Source of the DNA: Microaerobacter geothermalis | GTDB lineage: Bacteria; Bacillota; Bacilli; DSM-22679 | Reading direction: 5' to 3' | Assembly (NCBI RefSeq): GCF_021608135.1 | Contig: NZ_JAKIHL010000013.1 | Location: forward strand, 1 to 64,000 | Length of the DNA stretch: 64,000 nt | In this document: positions 8,738-16,427 of the stretch, in pieces | Layout: each line of letters begins with the position of its first letter | Position numbering within the stretch: the stretch's first letter is position 1 | Position numbers and translations under genes: made by a program | The notes under the pieces: generated by a model | What the model was told of the DNA's origin: nothing | Database searches by the model: none | The model's input: the letters and a program-made list of their open reading frames with translations, nothing else

Positions 8738-10243
8738 TTATTTATCATTATTTTCTATCTTTTTTTCTTCTGGTTTTATTTCTTCACCGTTTTTGCCTGT
8801 AAAACGAAGTCCCCATCCTGTCAGGGCGGCAATCAGCATCACCAGAACCAGGAACCAACCATGGAATACATAGGGGAATGCTTCTGTTGGCATCACCACG
8901 GGCAACCATGAATAGGAGGTTTCTTGAAGCTGGCCAATGGTGGACCATCCTAACAGCAATGCCGCACTCCACGGGAAGATATACCCGAGAGCTGAAGAAA
9001 TAGCATCTAACATGTTGGCTCTCCGGTATGGGTGAATATCGTATTGCTTCCCAATTTCCTTGACAAATGGTGCAGCTGCAATCTCTGCGGCAGTATTGAT
9101 CGTGATAAATACATTGAGAACAGAAACAATGCTCCAAATGGTAAGCTCAGCCCGACGAACGACCCCTTTGATCCAGCGAAAAAATACCTGTTTTAAGGAA
9201 TTCATCGTTCCTCCAAGGGCCATTAGATGGGAAGCAGCCATAATCAGGAGAATCAAGATGGCCATATTCATGTATCCCATAAATCCATCTACCAACGGAC
9301 CTTTAATCTGGCCTTCTTCAAAATAGATAAAGTCCCTTAAATCAGCCAATCCGACAAGCACCATCAGGACAATAGCGGACAATATCCCCCAGGTAAGGGT
9401 GGTAATCAAATGTTTTCCTCGTAATGCAAGGTAGATGACAAGAATAAATGGAATTAACAAAATAAGGCCATCAGGACTCGCAGATTGAGCCATAATTTGG
9501 TTTGCTTCAGCTTGAGACAATCCAATATCCTGTCCGCCGCCGCCAAAAATCAGAAAAAGAATAAGTGCAGGAACCGCAGCTATGATAGCATATTTAAAAC
9601 GTGACCTTACCACTCCCGGGATATCTGCATCCTGAGTAACAGCGGATACAATCGTTGTATCCGAAACGGGCGCATAATTATCACCAAAGGCCGCGCCTGA
9701 AAGAATAGCCGCAAAAAGAACAACCGGATCTGCACCCATAATCACCCCGGCCGGATACATGAGAGTTGAAAACGCGACAACAGTTCCATATCCGGTTCCA
9801 ACGGCGGAAGAAAAAACAGAGGCAAGAACGAATGTAAGTCCAACAAACATGGCTCCAGTCAGTCCTGTTACCGATCCAATCCAAACCAATCCTTCAACGA
9901 GACCACCAGTTTTCAATATTTGAGCAAACATACCCGCCCAAAACCAGGCAACAATCGCCACAATTCCAACGGGTTGGGCCATTCCGTCAAAAATTCCCTG
10001 GGCATAGTCAGACCATTTGGATTTACTAAAAAACATCCCTAAAGCCAGTCCGATTAATGCCCCCATGATTAAGGCCGGCTCACTAGATATGTTTAACAAA
10101 CTAATCGTGATGGCCCAGACTACGAAAAATAACATTGGAATCGTAGCTCCCCATGCCCCCATATAGAAAGACAAGGATTTGATTTTCTTATTGCCTACCG
10201 CTTCGTCCACTTGCTCCTGTAAATGACTATGTTCTTTATTCAT
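8738..10243 (-). CDS. nhaC: NhaC-family Na+/H+ antiporter
   Basis: A 501-aa integral membrane protein with about 11-12 hydrophobic helices. It has the NhaC-type features AAILSGAAFGDNYAPVSDTTIVSA (around residue 180), with the conserved GDN and SDTT polar residues in the membrane core, and a matching inverted half near AAEIAAAPFVKEIG and DAISSALGYIFPWSAA. Members exchange Na+ for H+, or related substrates such as malate and lactate, so the exact substrates are uncertain. ATG 10243 has GGAGG at proper distance; a start 30 bases upstream lacks one. Both termini are polar and charged. It is transcribed alone, ending at the hairpin at 8649-8694. Confidence 0.88.
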   Translation of the reverse strand: MNKEHSHLQEQVDEAVGNKKIKSLSFYMGAWGATIPMLFFVVWAITISLLNISSEPALIMGALIGLALGMFFSKSKWSDYAQGIFDGMAQPVGIVAIVAWFWAGMFAQILKTGGLVEGLVWIGSVTGLTGAMFVGLTFVLASVFSSAVGTGYGTVVAFSTLMYPAGVIMGADPVVLFAAILSGAAFGDNYAPVSDTTIVSAVTQDADIPGVVRSRFKYAIIAAVPALILFLIFGGGGQDIGLSQAEANQIMAQSASPDGLILLIPFILVIYLALRGKHLITTLTWGILSAIVLMVLVGLADLRDFIYFEEGQIKGPLVDGFMGYMNMAILILLIMAASHLMALGGTMNSLKQVFFRWIKGVVRRAELTIWSIVSVLNVFITINTAAEIAAAPFVKEIGKQYDIHPYRRANMLDAISSALGYIFPWSAALLLGWSTIGQLQETSYSWLPVVMPTEAFPYVFHGWFLVLVMLIAALTGWGLRFTGKNGEEIKPEEKKIENNDK

Positions 10244-10609
10244 TTGGTTCCTCCATTTGTTTACTTTTTTCACATCCCATCTTACTACAAAAGATTATGG
10301 ATGTTTATATCTAAAATACAATAGTACATTCATAGGGAACATTATTTTAAAATTTGTTTGTATTTCGTGGACAAAACAAAAAATATTTTTATTTTGAATA
10401 TTTTAATTATAAATAAATAATTTTATTTATCAATGAACTCACGTGGTGTTTATTCAATTTTGGCCATCAGCAACCTTATTGATCTGTAAATCCTTTGAAT
10501 AATTCATAAAAGAATGCAAAAAATTGATAATAGAAAAACTTGCTTATGCCAAGTCCTTGGGTAATGGGTGTAAGCCTTAGTTTTATCCAATGAGAAAGGA
10601 GGCTTTCCT
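10244..10609. other. AT-rich non-coding region with a small hairpin repeat
   Basis: This is the divergent gap between the antiporter (-) and sspH (+). It is very AT-rich around 10380-10430. A short hairpin sequence at 10531-10557 (ACTTG/CAAGT arms) recurs almost unchanged at 32224-32252. No convincing sigma-A or sigma-G promoter could be assigned, and no gene is seen. Confidence 0.6.
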
Positions 10610-10801
10610 ATGAACGTTTCCCGCGCCAAAGAGATTCTGGAATCAAATGAAAAATTTAATGTTAAATTTGAGGGAGTACCTGTTTGGATTGATTCGATTG
10701 ATGAATTAAGCAAAACCGCAAGGGTACACACAGAGGACAATCCAGAGGATCAAAAAACTGTGGCAATTGATGAACTAAAGGAAGTTGGAAAAATGTATTG
10801 A
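10610..10801 (+). CDS. sspH: Small acid-soluble spore protein, H type
   Basis: The 63-aa product matches the SspH family, minor spore-core proteins made in the forespore late in sporulation. It opens MNVSRAKEILESNEK, continues with the NVKFEGVPVWIDSIDE segment and ends with the TARVHTEDNPEDQKTV stretch (the family pattern is xNPExxxTVPV). There are no cysteines and no signal peptide. AAAGGAGG sits 7 bases before the ATG, an ideal ribosome site. It is a monocistronic gene ended by the hairpin immediately downstream. It is direct evidence that the organism forms endospores. Confidence 0.92.
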   Translation: MNVSRAKEILESNEKFNVKFEGVPVWIDSIDELSKTARVHTEDNPEDQKTVAIDELKEVGKMY

Positions 10802-10803
10802 AA

Positions 10804-10823
10804 AAAGCGCCCTTTGGCGCTTT
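10804..10823 (+). terminator. Terminator of sspH
   Basis: AAAGCGCC (10804-10811), a CTTT loop and GGCGCTTT (10816-10823) begin two bases after the sspH stop codon. Confidence 0.85.
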
Positions 10824-10844
10824 AATTTACGTAATGGTAAATTT

Positions 10845-10890
10845 TCATCTCTCATCGGTCTCTCAATGAAGCTGGCGTGCCCTGAGAGAT
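10845..10890. repeat. 46-bp copy of the tRNA-Arg 3' end and its flank
   Basis: Bases 10845-10890 are identical to 10975-11020. The second copy contains the last 18 bases of tRNA-Arg including CCA (11003-11020) plus 28 bases beyond its 3' end. The first copy therefore carries a tRNA-Arg 3' fragment at 10873-10890 that then diverges. The 84 bases between copies are GC-rich and unlike the surroundings. This is the pattern left by site-specific integration at, or recombination around, a tRNA 3' end. Confidence 0.85.
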
Positions 10891-11002
10891 ACGCTCCTTC
10901 GTCGCGACTCCGACATCGACTCGCTTCGTCGCTTTACTCCTAGCTTGTCGTGTCTCCGACGAACTCCACCGTTCTCATCTCTCATCGGTCTCTCAATGAA
11001 GC

Positions 11003-11079
11003 TGGCGTGCCCTGAGAGATTCGAACTCCCGACCTTCTGATTCGTAGTCAGACGCTCTATCCAGCTGAGCTAAGGGCAC
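11003..11079 (-). tRNA. tRNA-Arg (ACG)
   Basis: The cloverleaf has acceptor GTGCCCT/AGGGCAC, anticodon loop CTACGAA with stem TCTGA/TCAGA, T arm GGGAG-TTCGAAT-CTCTC, and encoded CCA. It is 77 nt, on the minus strand, and last in the tRNA cluster. Its 3' end is duplicated at 10873-10890. Confidence 0.97.
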
Positions 11080-11229
11080 GCGATGTTAAAAATATATATG
11101 TGCGGCAACGGCACAAATCGAATTATAAAGCAAAATGGCCTTGTCTGTCAAACCCCAAAAAATGCGTAAATACCAAGTCCCTCAATACCAAATATTTCCT
11201 CTGTCCTAAGTTATTTATTTCCGTCCCTG

Positions 11230-12243
11230 TCATTGCTCGCCTTTCCACTGCTTCAACTTATACCAACCTACTTTCGAATCGAGCAGTTCTTCGGCCATTT
11301 TCATCGCTGAAGTTAAATTGTTTGCCTGTTCACCAAACCATAGGCGTAATCCAGTATTTAAAATCACCATGTTTCGCATTGGACTTTCTTCACCGAGGAG
11401 AATCGACTGTATTATTTGGGCTTGAATCGATGCAGGAATCATTCCGGTAGGCATTACGTGATCCAATCCCCATTCAGCGGGCTCGATGATCATTTTTTCA
11501 ACTTTTTCACCATCAAACAGTGAGATGGATGATGGGCGGCTGGTCGGTATATCTTCTGAACCGTCGATGCCCTGCACAACCATTCCTTTTTTGTACCCGA
11601 GTAGCTGAAGGAGCCCTATCGTTTTTTCTATTGCAGTATTATGAAATACACCAACGATACATGCAGGTGCATGTGTTAAATTGATAAGTTTTTCAACCGT
11701 ATTAAGCAGCGTACGAACACCAAGCTCTTTTCGAATTTTTCGCAAATCGTGCAACGGTTTCACAAAATTCTCGGTTTGAATATAGGCAATACCTAATTGC
11801 CTCACATCTTTTTTGACATCTTCCATATTTTTATTGATATTTATACCTAGTTCTTCTAAAATATCGGGCAATACCACACCGTATTTCGGCGGTAAGGATG
11901 CTGCCCCGTGCAAAACTACTGGCAGCCCCGCAGCCGCACACAACAAAGCTGCAGGTATGGTCACAGCCAGTGATTTCCCCCGTCCATCGTAAGGACCGGA
12001 ACAGTCTAAATGAAAGGGGATGTCTAAAGGGATCGTAATAGCATTTTTACGAAAAACGCGAATAAATCCCAATATTTCATCAATGCTTTCCAACTTCATC
12101 CGCTCCGCCAATAAAAATGCACCAACCTGAGCTTCCGTAGCTTCCCCCGTCAAAATTTTAACAGCAGCATCTTCAGCTTGCTGCAAGGTTAAATCCTTTG
12201 CCCCTTTTTTTCCACGACCTACTTCTCGTAAATAGTACTGCAT
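11230..12243 (-). CDS. TrpD-like phosphoribosyltransferase-fold protein
   Basis: The 337-aa protein resembles anthranilate phosphoribosyltransferase (class III glycosyltransferase fold). It has the N-terminal helical domain (LTLQQAEDAAVKILTGEATEAQVGAFLLA) and the later core VVLHGAASLPPKYG, aligning with the KHGN loop of TrpD. However, the phosphoribosyl-diphosphate loop GTGGD is replaced by CSGPYDGRGKS, and the metal-binding DE region reads DGSEDIP. It therefore probably does not make phosphoribosyl anthranilate and is closer to TrpD2/YbiB-type proteins of unknown role, some of which bind nucleic acid. No trp genes are nearby apart from distant trpS. AAGGAGG precedes ATG 12243. It sits inside the tRNA cluster, between tRNA-Leu and tRNA-Arg. 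Confidence 0.8.
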   Translation of the reverse strand: MQYYLREVGRGKKGAKDLTLQQAEDAAVKILTGEATEAQVGAFLLAERMKLESIDEILGFIRVFRKNAITIPLDIPFHLDCSGPYDGRGKSLAVTIPAALLCAAAGLPVVLHGAASLPPKYGVVLPDILEELGININKNMEDVKKDVRQLGIAYIQTENFVKPLHDLRKIRKELGVRTLLNTVEKLINLTHAPACIVGVFHNTAIEKTIGLLQLLGYKKGMVVQGIDGSEDIPTSRPSSISLFDGEKVEKMIIEPAEWGLDHVMPTGMIPASIQAQIIQSILLGEESPMRNMVILNTGLRLWFGEQANNLTSAMKMAEELLDSKVGWYKLKQWKGEQ

Positions 12244-12447
12244 TCTTTCTCCTCCTTCTGACCCGACTTTTTCCATCAAAACGTCACAATCATTCTCAAC
12301 ATTGGCTAATTCAGATTATCGTTCCAGTATAACCGATATTTATGGTGAAAATGTGGAGGACACTAAAACTCTCAGCTATTCATTCTTAACTATATCCAGA
12401 AAAAACAAAAAACCCTTGTGTTTCAAGGGCTCTCAGATTGTTATGTA

Positions 12448-12533
12448 TGGTGCGGTCGGCGAGACTCGAACTCGCACGGCCAAGGGCCACTACCCCCTCA
12501 AGATAGCGTGTCTGCCAGTTCCACCACGACCGC
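12448..12533 (-). tRNA. tRNA-Leu (GAG)
   Basis: An 86-nt class II tRNA with acceptor GCGGTCG/CGACCGC, anticodon stem CTATC/GGTAG with loop TTGAGGG (anticodon GAG), a variable arm GTGGCC-cttGGCCGT, and encoded CCA. It reads CTC/CTT leucine codons. Confidence 0.96.
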
Positions 12534-12588
12534 ATAATTTAATACCTATTTAATTTTTATAAGGAACAAAAAGATGAGGTAATAAAAA

Positions 12589-12664
12589 TGGTGAGCCATG
12601 AAGGACTCGAACCTTCGACACCCTGATTAAAAGTCAGGTGCTCTACCAACTGAGCTAATGGCTC
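12589..12664 (-). tRNA. tRNA-Lys (TTT)
   Basis: A 76-nt tRNA with acceptor GAGCCAT/ATGGCTC, anticodon loop CTTTTAA on stem CTGA/TCAG, and encoded CCA. The sequence is close to the usual Bacillus tRNA-Lys. Confidence 0.97.
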
Positions 12665-12735
12665 ACATCACTACTTCGCACCACCTTAATGGGTGTGTGA
12701 TGAAAAAAATAAAAGGGACACGAAGGATTTCATAG

Positions 12736-12756
12736 ATGGCGGAGCTGACGGGATTC
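12736..12756 (-). pseudogene. tRNA-Asp 3'-end fragment
   Basis: The 21 bases 12736-12756 equal 12839-12859, the CCA end, acceptor strand and start of the T arm of tRNA-Asp. Beyond this the copy diverges, and no other tRNA arm follows. The intervening 82 bases include the hairpin CCCCG-ttg-CGGGG. They also share the phrase CGCTT-CTCCTAG with the insert beside the tRNA-Arg fragment. Confidence 0.8.
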
Positions 12757-12839
12757 CGACGCGCTAGCTAGTCCCGCTTCCTCCTAGTTTCACTCCCCGT
12801 TGCGGGGGAACCCTTGGGTGAGAATCCGCATCATTGAAA

Positions 12840-12917
12840 TGGCGGAGCTGACGGGATTCGAACCCGCGATCTCCTGCGTGACAGGCAGGCATGTTAGGCC
12901 AACTACACCACAGCTCC
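12840..12917 (-). tRNA. tRNA-Asp (GTC)
   Basis: A 78-nt tRNA with acceptor GGAGCTG/CAGCTCC, anticodon loop CTGTCAC, T arm with TTCGAAT, and encoded CCA. Confidence 0.97.
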
Positions 12918-12934
12918 ATAGAATTTGGAATAAA

Positions 12935-13010
12935 TGGTGGACGGTGACGGGATCGAACCGCCGACCCCCTGCTTGTAAGGCAGGTGCTCTCCCAGCTGAG
13001 CTAACCGTCC
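12935..13010 (-). tRNA. tRNA-Val (TAC)
   Basis: A 76-nt tRNA with acceptor GGACGGT/ACCGTCC, anticodon stem CCTGC/GCAGG with loop CTTACAA (anticodon TAC), and encoded CCA. Confidence 0.97.
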
Positions 13011-13048
13011 ATAGTTTATGAAACCTACTCGGAAGATTTTAATGAAAG

Positions 13049-13123
13049 TGGTGACCCGTAGGGGATTCGAACCCCTGTTACCGCCGTGAAAGGGCGGTGT
13101 CTTAACCACTTGACCAACGGGCC
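13049..13123 (-). tRNA. tRNA-Glu (TTC)
   Basis: A 75-nt tRNA with acceptor GGCCCGT/ACGGGTC (one G-T pair), anticodon stem CCGCC/GGCGG with loop CTTTCAC (anticodon TTC), and encoded CCA. Confidence 0.97.
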
Positions 13124-13136
13124 ACAGGATCTATAA

Positions 13137-13227
13137 TGGCGGAGAGAGAGGGATTCGAACCCTCGCGGGACTTGCGCCCCCTAACGGTTTAGCAAACCGT
13201 CCCCTTCGGCCTCTTGGGTATCTCTCC
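13137..13227 (-). tRNA. tRNA-Ser (GCT)
   Basis: A 91-nt class II tRNA with acceptor GGAGAGA/TCTCTCC, anticodon stem ACGGT/ACCGT with loop TTGCTAA (anticodon GCT), a long variable arm, and encoded CCA. Confidence 0.97.
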
Positions 13228-13231
13228 ATAT

Positions 13232-13306
13232 TGGCTCCGCAGGCAGGACTCGAACCTGCAACCTACCGGTTAACAGCCGGGTGCTCCACCATTGAGCTAC
13301 TGCGGA
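13232..13306 (-). tRNA. tRNA-Asn (GTT)
   Basis: A 75-nt tRNA with acceptor TCCGCAG/CTGCGGA, anticodon stem CCGGC/CCGG with loop CTGTTAA (anticodon GTT), and encoded CCA. It is first in the cluster Asn-Ser-Glu-Val-Asp-Lys-Leu-Arg in transcription order. Confidence 0.97.
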
Positions 13307-13457
13307 ACAATCGAGAACATTTCATATTCTAACATAAAATTTACCTTAGTTTCAATGGTCATTTTTGGGTAAGCAACAATTTCTTTTTTGCCATTTGCTT
13401 GACCCACTTCTTAATTTCACGCGACTTTTAAAAAATATCATAAAACCCTCATTAAAG

Positions 13458-13928
13458 TCAAGAGCCATTTTGGGGATGGATTGATCTTTGAACCAATTTA
13501 CCTTTGCATTTTCCACAAACATACTGATCTACATTCATTTTTCTCTTTCGCTTATATTCTGCTTTGCAATCTTTGCATATGACAATATATCGATAAGGTT
13601 CTCTTTGTTTCTTCCCTATCGGTTTACAATATCTGCTTCCACCGACTTGTTGAAGCAATTCCTTAAAATCTTTGTCTTTATGACGATAACCTTTGCCTGA
13701 AAGGTGAAGGTGATAATGGCATAGTTCGTGCTTAATAATTCCTTCCAGCTCCATTAAACCGTACATGTCCAAATGTTTTGGATTCACCTCAATATGATGT
13801 GAATGTAATAAATATCTTCCCCCAGTACTCCTCAGCCTCTGGTTGAAATAGACCCTATGATCGAACGTCTTTCCAAAGTACTTTAGCGAAATGTCTTCTA
13901 CCCATGCCTGAAGATCTTCATTGGTCAT
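13458..13928 (-). CDS. sprT: SprT-like zinc metalloprotein
   Basis: A 156-aa protein with the zinc protease motif HELCHYH (HExxH) near residue 65 and a C-terminal zinc ribbon, CKDC near residue 119 and CGKC near 138. This is the architecture of bacterial SprT/YdcK proteins; the eukaryotic relative SPRTN cleaves DNA-protein crosslinks, but the bacterial role is not established. ATG 13928 has AAGGG eight bases upstream; a GTG three codons earlier is less likely. In B. subtilis the gene also lies between tex and a tRNA cluster, so context agrees. Confidence 0.88.
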   Translation of the reverse strand: MTNEDLQAWVEDISLKYFGKTFDHRVYFNQRLRSTGGRYLLHSHHIEVNPKHLDMYGLMELEGIIKHELCHYHLHLSGKGYRHKDKDFKELLQQVGGSRYCKPIGKKQREPYRYIVICKDCKAEYKRKRKMNVDQYVCGKCKGKLVQRSIHPQNGS

Positions 13929-14017
13929 TTCCTTCACCCTTTATTACATAATTGGAACCCATTTACCTTTCCCCTCATATCATAGAGTAAATTGCGGAAA
14001 GGGAGGGATAGCCTTTG

Positions 14018-14137
14018 ATGCCTACTTGGTTAAGAAAGCAACTGAGGCGAGCCTTCATCGGAAAAGATTCAAGACAAATAAAAATTTTGAATGAATGTTG
14101 GTTTCTCTACTACCAAAAACAAAGCCGGTCATTATGA
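14018..14137 (+). CDS. cmpA: Cortex morphogenetic protein CmpA
   Basis: A 39-aa open frame beginning MPTWLRKQLRRAF and ending in an ILNECWFLYYQK segment matches CmpA (MPSWLKKQMQRAF... in B. subtilis). CmpA is a tiny sporulation protein that, as I recall, acts with ClpXP to remove the coat-basement protein SpoIVA from improperly assembled spores. GGGAGGG lies 11 bases before the ATG. It runs opposite to its neighbours, between sprT and tex-side genes, the same place as in B. subtilis apart from the inserted chemotaxis gene. Its stop lies inside the terminator hairpin. Confidence 0.88.
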   Translation: MPTWLRKQLRRAFIGKDSRQIKILNECWFLYYQKQSRSL

Positions 14138-14142
14138 CCGGC
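14124..14142. terminator. Bidirectional terminator, cmpA and chemotaxis gene
   Basis: GCCGGTC (14124-14130), ATTAT loop and GACCGGC (14136-14142) are followed by T-rich DNA on both sides. It overlaps the cmpA stop codon. Confidence 0.8.
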
Positions 14143-14166
14143 AGTTTATTGTTTTCTCATGATATC

Positions 14167-16374
14167 CTATACTTTAAACCGGCTTACCAATTTCTTCAGG
14201 TCCTCTGCCATTGACAAAATAGTATCTACATTGGCCACCACTTGCTGCATCATGGCTAATGACTGTTCAGAAGAAGCAGCCACTTCTTCGGCTCCTGCTG
14301 ATGTTTCAGCGGCAACAACTGCAGTTTCTCTCGATTGCTCTGCAATTTCCCCTGTTGTCGTTCTTTGCTTCTCTACTACCTGTTCAATCTCCTCGACAGA
14401 CGCGATCACTGTATTCATATGTTCCTCGATCGCCTTAAGAGCTTCCCTTGATGTCTCTGCTGCGTCATTTTCCCTTTTGGCAGTCATAATACTTTCTTCC
14501 ATCTGACTTACAACTATTTGGATGGCTTCTCTTACCCTTTGTATAATCTCCTCAATTTGCTTTGAAGCAGCTGAACTTTGTTCGGCTAATTGCCGAACCT
14601 CGTTGGCTACCACCGCAAAACCTTTTCCATGTTCTCCTGCACGGGCCGCCTCAATGGCTGCGTTTAATGCCAATAAATTAGTTCTCTTGGCAATTTCATT
14701 GGAAGTCTCAATAATGGAGACAATTTCCTCGGTATGGCTTTCCAAATTCTTTACATGGTTTGCTGAAGTAATGGCACTTTCCGACAAATTCCGGATACCT
14801 GAAACCAGACGCTCGAAAGCAACATCGCTTTGTTGAATGGTTTTTTGTGTCAACTCCGCATTGCTAGCCACCTCTTTGGACTTTGAGGTAATCACCGTGA
14901 CTAACTCCTGAAGCATTTGAATTCCCTCATCTGTTTTTTGGCTCATCTGCGCCTGCCGCTCAGATCCCTTAGCAATTTCTTCAATGGTTAAAGCCACTTG
15001 CTCTGAGCTGCTTGACACTTCTTTGGCAATGACAGATAAGTGGGAGGCTCCATCTCTGGTTTTATCGGAAACAGTGGTTACATCCACCGCAATTTGATTC
15101 AATTGCAAAATCATTTGATCAAATGCTTCAGCTAATTGACCAATTTCATCTTTTCTCTTAATTCCTGTTTTTTGAGTTAAATCTCCCTCGCCTACCTTTT
15201 TCATCACGGCAATCAATTGTTTCATTGGATTCCCAATGATGCGGGCTAAATATAACCCAATTAGGGAGGTGATTATTGCTCCAATGAGTACAACCGTCAA
15301 AGCGATGACCTGCATATTTCTTACTGGTTTTAAAGCAATATCAACCGGAGTCTCCACAAAAATGGTCCAGTTGTACAGAGCATCATGGGCATATGCTGTT
15401 TCCTCTTGTATTCCATTATGGTCCTTATAACTATTCACATTGGTGTGAATTATATCTTTTCCCAGGTCATTCTTCATGGCTTCTTTCATTTTAACCAAGT
15501 ACTGAACCGCCTCATGGTTAAGCATGGTTCTATTCAGCTGTCCATCAGGCAATTTATTGCCCTGTTTATCCAGCCACTGCTTCTCTACTTCTTCATAATT
15601 ATCATGGGCTACAAGGATGCTTTGATCATTTAACATCCAAATCTTTGTTTCGCTATCTGCCGTTTTCCCCCGCATACCTTCCCACAGGTATTTCATATTA
15701 ATCCGGGCGACAATGATACCTTTGGGTTCTTTAAAAACGTCAGTAACTAGATAGGCAATATCAAAATAAAACATGTTGGTGAATTTATCATTATATTGAA
15801 TCGGACTAATATAATAGCCCTTCTCCAGGGTTTCTTTAAATATCGGAACATCCTTTAAATTTGTCATTTGGCTTGAAAATAGTCCTGTTTTAACAATTTC
15901 CTGTCCGCTCATATCCACATACGAGAGTTCTTTAAAACGCTCCGTCTTGTTGCCCATTTCCAAGAAGATTGAACGGATGGTGTTATCATCGTCAGCCCTA
16001 ACCGTTTTAAGGGAACTGGAAAGGACCTTCAATCCCTCCATCGTTCCATTGATAAACATCCGAACATTTTGAACAGTGCTTAAAGCAACGACTTCTGATT
16101 GTATGCCAATATTTTCCGTAATGGTTTTGGAGGCATAGGGAATTAATATACCGCCTAATCCCCCGGCTAAAACAATGGTGGAAAGGAGAAATGATAAAAT
16201 GATTTTCGCTCCAATACTTCTTTCAGTTTTCCTATTCTCCATATTATCTTGGTTCTTTTTTTTTGCTTTTTTGCCATCCTTACCTTTCTTTCTCTTTTTC
16301 CCTTTTTCAACATGATTCTCTGGATTTTCATTATCTAAATGAGCAAATTCTTTTACCTCCAAGTCCTCACTCAT
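14167..16374 (-). CDS. Methyl-accepting chemotaxis protein with lysine-rich cytoplasmic head
   Basis: A 735-aa chemoreceptor. An unusual cytoplasmic N-terminus of about 55 residues includes a lysine-dense stretch ([16 protein letters not shown]), then a membrane helix (about 58-80), an extracellular double-Cache-like sensor of roughly 280 residues, a second helix (about 367-390), a HAMP linker ([21 protein letters not shown]) and a long signalling coiled coil. The coil hairpin tip [31 protein letters not shown] binds CheA/CheW. The ligand is unknown; Cache sensors often bind amino acids or organic acids. GGAGG precedes ATG 16374. It sits between cmpA and tex, where B. subtilis has no such gene, and looks like an insertion. 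No other chemotaxis gene is nearby. Confidence 0.93.
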   Translation of the reverse strand: MSEDLEVKEFAHLDNENPENHVEKGKKRKKGKDGKKAKKKNQDNMENRKTERSIGAKIILSFLLSTIVLAGGLGGILIPYASKTITENIGIQSEVVALSTVQNVRMFINGTMEGLKVLSSSLKTVRADDDNTIRSIFLEMGNKTERFKELSYVDMSGQEIVKTGLFSSQMTNLKDVPIFKETLEKGYYISPIQYNDKFTNMFYFDIAYLVTDVFKEPKGIIVARINMKYLWEGMRGKTADSETKIWMLNDQSILVAHDNYEEVEKQWLDKQGNKLPDGQLNRTMLNHEAVQYLVKMKEAMKNDLGKDIIHTNVNSYKDHNGIQEETAYAHDALYNWTIFVETPVDIALKPVRNMQVIALTVVLIGAIITSLIGLYLARIIGNPMKQLIAVMKKVGEGDLTQKTGIKRKDEIGQLAEAFDQMILQLNQIAVDVTTVSDKTRDGASHLSVIAKEVSSSSEQVALTIEEIAKGSERQAQMSQKTDEGIQMLQELVTVITSKSKEVASNAELTQKTIQQSDVAFERLVSGIRNLSESAITSANHVKNLESHTEEIVSIIETSNEIAKRTNLLALNAAIEAARAGEHGKGFAVVANEVRQLAEQSSAASKQIEEIIQRVREAIQIVVSQMEESIMTAKRENDAAETSREALKAIEEHMNTVIASVEEIEQVVEKQRTTTGEIAEQSRETAVVAAETSAGAEEVAASSEQSLAMMQQVVANVDTILSMAEDLKKLVSRFKV

Positions 16375-16427
16375 TTTTATTTCCTCCTCTCTTCCCATTG
16401 AGATATAAGATTCTAATCCAGTTATTT

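Noticed and set aside
12302-13109. Reading frames across the tRNA cluster
   Set aside because: They run through tRNA genes and have no coding features.
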